A stretch of 19,431 nt of DNA from JAVVRI01 sp036654795 (GTDB taxonomy: Bacteria; Bacteroidota; Bacteroidia; Bacteroidales; Tannerellaceae), in assembly GCA_036654795.1 (NCBI GenBank), contig JAVVRI010000041.1, forward strand, positions 1 to 19,431, in the 5' to 3' direction. A program made the position numbers and the translations under genes. Below, piece by piece: positions 18,338-19,431 of this stretch (positions are counted from its first letter, which is position 1; every line of letters begins with the position of its first letter). The notes under the pieces were generated by a model. The model saw nothing but the letters and a program-made list of their open reading frames with translations, had not been told where the DNA came from and searched no databases.

Positions 18338-18490
18338 AATGTGAAATTTAATATGTTAGTAATATTTAAAAAAGGTCTTACTAATTATGCCTTGCAGCAA
18401 CAAGCAACAAGCAGCGTGTTGCAGTATGGTTATCATCATCTGTAGAGTTGGCTGAAAGAGCCCTTTTAGTTAGTCAGTTCATCATTGTTG
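18338..18490 (-). promoter_or_regulatory. Leader of the secreted-protein operon, with small hairpins
   Basis: If transcription starts near 18490 the leader is about 150 nt. On the minus strand it contains GGCT/AGCC, then GCAACA/TGTTGC near a doubled CTTGTTG, and a 7-bp stem TTAGTAA/TTACTAA (18378-18384 with 18356-18362) whose loop holds a T-rich run. That last stem lies only about 20 nt before the ATG and could influence initiation. No known riboswitch class was recognised. Confidence 0.3.
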
Positions 18491-18496
18491 TTGATA

Positions 18497-18528
18497 CAAA
18501 AGTAGAAATAAAAAACAGTTCATGCAAG
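18497..18528 (-). promoter_or_regulatory. Promoter of the giant secreted-protein operon
   Basis: On the minus strand CTTG (18528-18525), a 20-bp spacer, then TACTTTTG (18504-18497), an exact TAnnTTTG match with a one-mismatch -33 box. It implies a start near 18490. Confidence 0.55.
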
Positions 18529-18810
18529 CATAAAACACAATGATTCTCGTAATTTTTGTCTGCTTAATTGACTAACTATAAAGTCTATTCACAGCTACCT
18601 CAAATAGGTTGTAAAGCAATCATTTCTCCCTAGCATCAATCGCCCACTCCATACCTGTCTTTGGGGCGATAAATAGTAAATAAAGTGTTTGTTTCCAGAG
18701 TATTTTCAATTGTCCGGGAACCATTTGTTTGATAAAATTATGTTTTAACCATGAGCAATGGATTTAGGTATCCATCAATTCCCGGAGTGGATAGTTATAA
18801 AATAAGAAAA

Positions 18811-18888
18811 GCGTGGGAACTGTTGTCTATATCATTATATGAGGCCTTAGACTGCCCGTACTACTGATATAAACAACAGCTCCCACGC
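18811..18888 (-). ncRNA. Long RNA-like hairpin with 24-bp arms
   Basis: Arms at 18811-18834 and 18865-18888 match over 24 bp with two differences, separated by a 30-bp loop containing AGGCCT. In minus-strand RNA both differences become G-U wobble pairs, so the stem is fully paired; in plus-strand RNA they are A-C and C-A mismatches. On the minus strand the 3' arm is followed by TTTTCTTATTTT, as in a terminator or the 3' end of a small RNA. It could terminate transcription from the HipA-like gene at the right edge, though the stem is long for a terminator. A transposon-end or REP-like element is the alternative. Confidence 0.45.
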
Positions 18889-18933
18889 CCTTTTATGAGA
18901 TATACCCATGCCAAAACATGGATGTATATAACA

Positions 18934-18983
18934 AAGAAAAGTACGTGAGTGTTCTGTTGTCAATTATCCCGTAGTACTGAAAT
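18934..18983 (-). repeat. Degenerate second copy of the hairpin element
   Basis: On the plus strand this segment repeats the order of the first copy: AAGAAAAG (18934, as at 18804), then CTGTTGTC, then CCCGTAGTACTGAAAT (18968-18983) compared with CCCGTACTACTGATAT (18855-18870). Internal spacing is shorter and the long stem is lost, leaving only a weak AATTG/CAATT pairing around the shared loop motif. Confidence 0.4.
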
Positions 18984-19076
18984 TGTCTAAGTTTCATATA
19001 AAGGATAATATCTTTAAACGCTTTTCGTAATCAATAAAATGTGCCAACTGATCGCATCGCTATGCGGGACACATCG

Positions 19077-19084
19077 CAAATATA
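19077..19084 (-). promoter_or_regulatory. Candidate -7 element facing the dyad-rich region
   Basis: Minus-strand TATATTTG matches TAnnTTTG, with TTTC 20 bp upstream as a weak -33. It lies after the HipA-like stop codon and would start an RNA near 19071 that runs through both hairpin copies to the U-rich end near 18800. Confidence 0.3.
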
Positions 19085-19168
19085 CTTCTTTTCTATTTAC
19101 TTGCGAAAGTTTTTCTTAAAAAACACCAACCAAAATTCAAATCAGGACAACCGCACTAAAATTAAGGT

Positions 19169-19431
19169 TCAAATCTTCTCTCCATTTATCCTGTTTACCA
19201 TACCATTCTGTCGAGACATTTCAGATAACATCTCAATACGGTCGTTAATTTCCTCGTTTATTTTGTGGCTCCAAAAGCCATCAACCCCTGCTATATGCGC
19301 ATATCGCTGGTAGTCGCTGACAACGCCGATTGCCTTTTCTATGAGGGAATCAGCACCTTTTATATTGTATTTCTTAGCCACCTCAAGCAAATCTCCACGT
19401 TCAATGGCGGAGTTTTTGTTGTTTATGGTCA
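19169..19431 (-). CDS. HipA-like serine/threonine kinase toxin, C-terminal part (cut by window edge)
   Basis: The frame is open from the right edge of the window to TGA 19169-19171, giving 86-87 residues of a longer protein whose start is outside. The pattern INNKNSAIERGDLLEVAKKY, then NIKGADSLIEKAIGVVSDYQ, then a Tyr-Ala-containing helix and AGV, resembles the C-terminal helical lobe of HipA-type toxins, where a 'xxGK...I.R.DLL..A..y.Ik.A..ii' pattern precedes the end. HipA phosphorylates glutamyl-tRNA synthetase in E. coli, and usually pairs with a HipB antitoxin. The catalytic motifs would lie off the window. The TTG at 19390 is not the real start. The call rests on pattern memory of a short segment. 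Confidence 0.55.
   Translation of the reverse strand, partial: TINNKNSAIERGDLLEVAKKYNIKGADSLIEKAIGVVSDYQRYAHIAGVDGFWSHKINEEINDRIEMLSEMSRQNGMVNRINGEKI

Larger units (their letters stand above)
18541..19168. other. Gene-free region rich in dyad symmetries
   Basis: No credible gene is seen in this part of the 831-bp intergenic region. It holds several inverted repeats: ATCGCCC/GGGCGAT (18639-18645, 18664-18670); TCCGGGAA/TTCCCGGA (18713-18720, 18779-18786) enclosing ATGGAT/ATCCAT (18758-18763, 18770-18775); the long hairpin at 18811-18888; and ATATAC..CCATG/CATGG..GTATAT (18900-18929). It could be a structured RNA locus or the remnant of a mobile element. Confidence 0.5.

Noticed and set aside
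18804..18983. CRISPR array or integron attC sites
   Set aside because: There are only two diverged copies with different spacing, no regular repeat-spacer pattern, no attC core sequences and no cas or integrase genes nearby.
18640..19070. Known housekeeping RNA (RNase P, tmRNA, SRP RNA, 6S)
   Set aside because: None of the conserved sequence blocks that I know for these RNAs could be found on either strand.
19041..19313. Plus-strand 90-residue frame near the right edge
   Set aside because: It overlaps the HipA-like C-terminus on the other strand and has no recognisable features or promoter.

Overview
The window looks like a draft-assembly scaffold from a Bacteroidales bacterium, plausibly the Porphyromonas/Tannerella/Parabacteroides side of the order. 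The evidence is threefold. Promoters match the Bacteroidetes -33/-7 type (TTTG and TAnnTTTG) with no usable Shine-Dalgarno sites. The gene families are typical of the group (exported C69 and C1B peptidases, a DbpA-tailed DEAD-box helicase, a CBS-less arabinose-5-phosphate isomerase). Two very large secreted proteins end in type IX secretion (T9SS) C-terminal sorting domains. Genus cannot be fixed from the sequence alone.

Layout. Bases 133-2928 (minus) hold a two-gene operon of exported peptidases: a C69 dipeptidase, then a bleomycin-hydrolase-like C1B peptidase, with a well-spaced promoter upstream. Bases 3063-3099 are a strong intrinsic terminator. Bases 3131-4966 (minus) encode a DEAD-box RNA helicase that probably starts at TTG. 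Bases 5035-6096 (minus) encode a lipoprotein-like tyrosine phosphatase. Bases 6173-7716 (minus) are a translationally coupled pair: a KdsD-type isomerase and a PfkB sugar kinase. A divergent promoter region follows, then an M16 zinc peptidase on the plus strand (7948-9168), whose terminator (9245-9282) is shared with the convergent secreted-protein operon.

Bases 9311-18337 (minus) are two consecutive giant cell-surface genes 19 bp apart. The first is a parallel beta-helix protein of about 1,620 residues. The second is a 1,379-residue protein built of InlB-type, MBG/Ig-like and BIG2 domains. Both have signal peptides and T9SS-type C-terminal domains. The first gene is interrupted by a 10-N scaffold gap exactly between two diverged copies of an approximately 115-bp tandem repeat. 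The placeholder length shifts the frame, so the C-terminus looks like a separate small gene when it is not.

Bases 18338-19168 (831 bp) contain no credible gene but are dense in dyad symmetries. The most notable is a 24-bp-arm hairpin (18811-18888) whose two arm differences are G-U pairs only in minus-strand RNA and mismatches in plus-strand RNA. A degenerate second copy lies about 100 bp away. This is the best candidate for something undescribed. The right edge carries the C-terminal part of a HipA-like kinase toxin.
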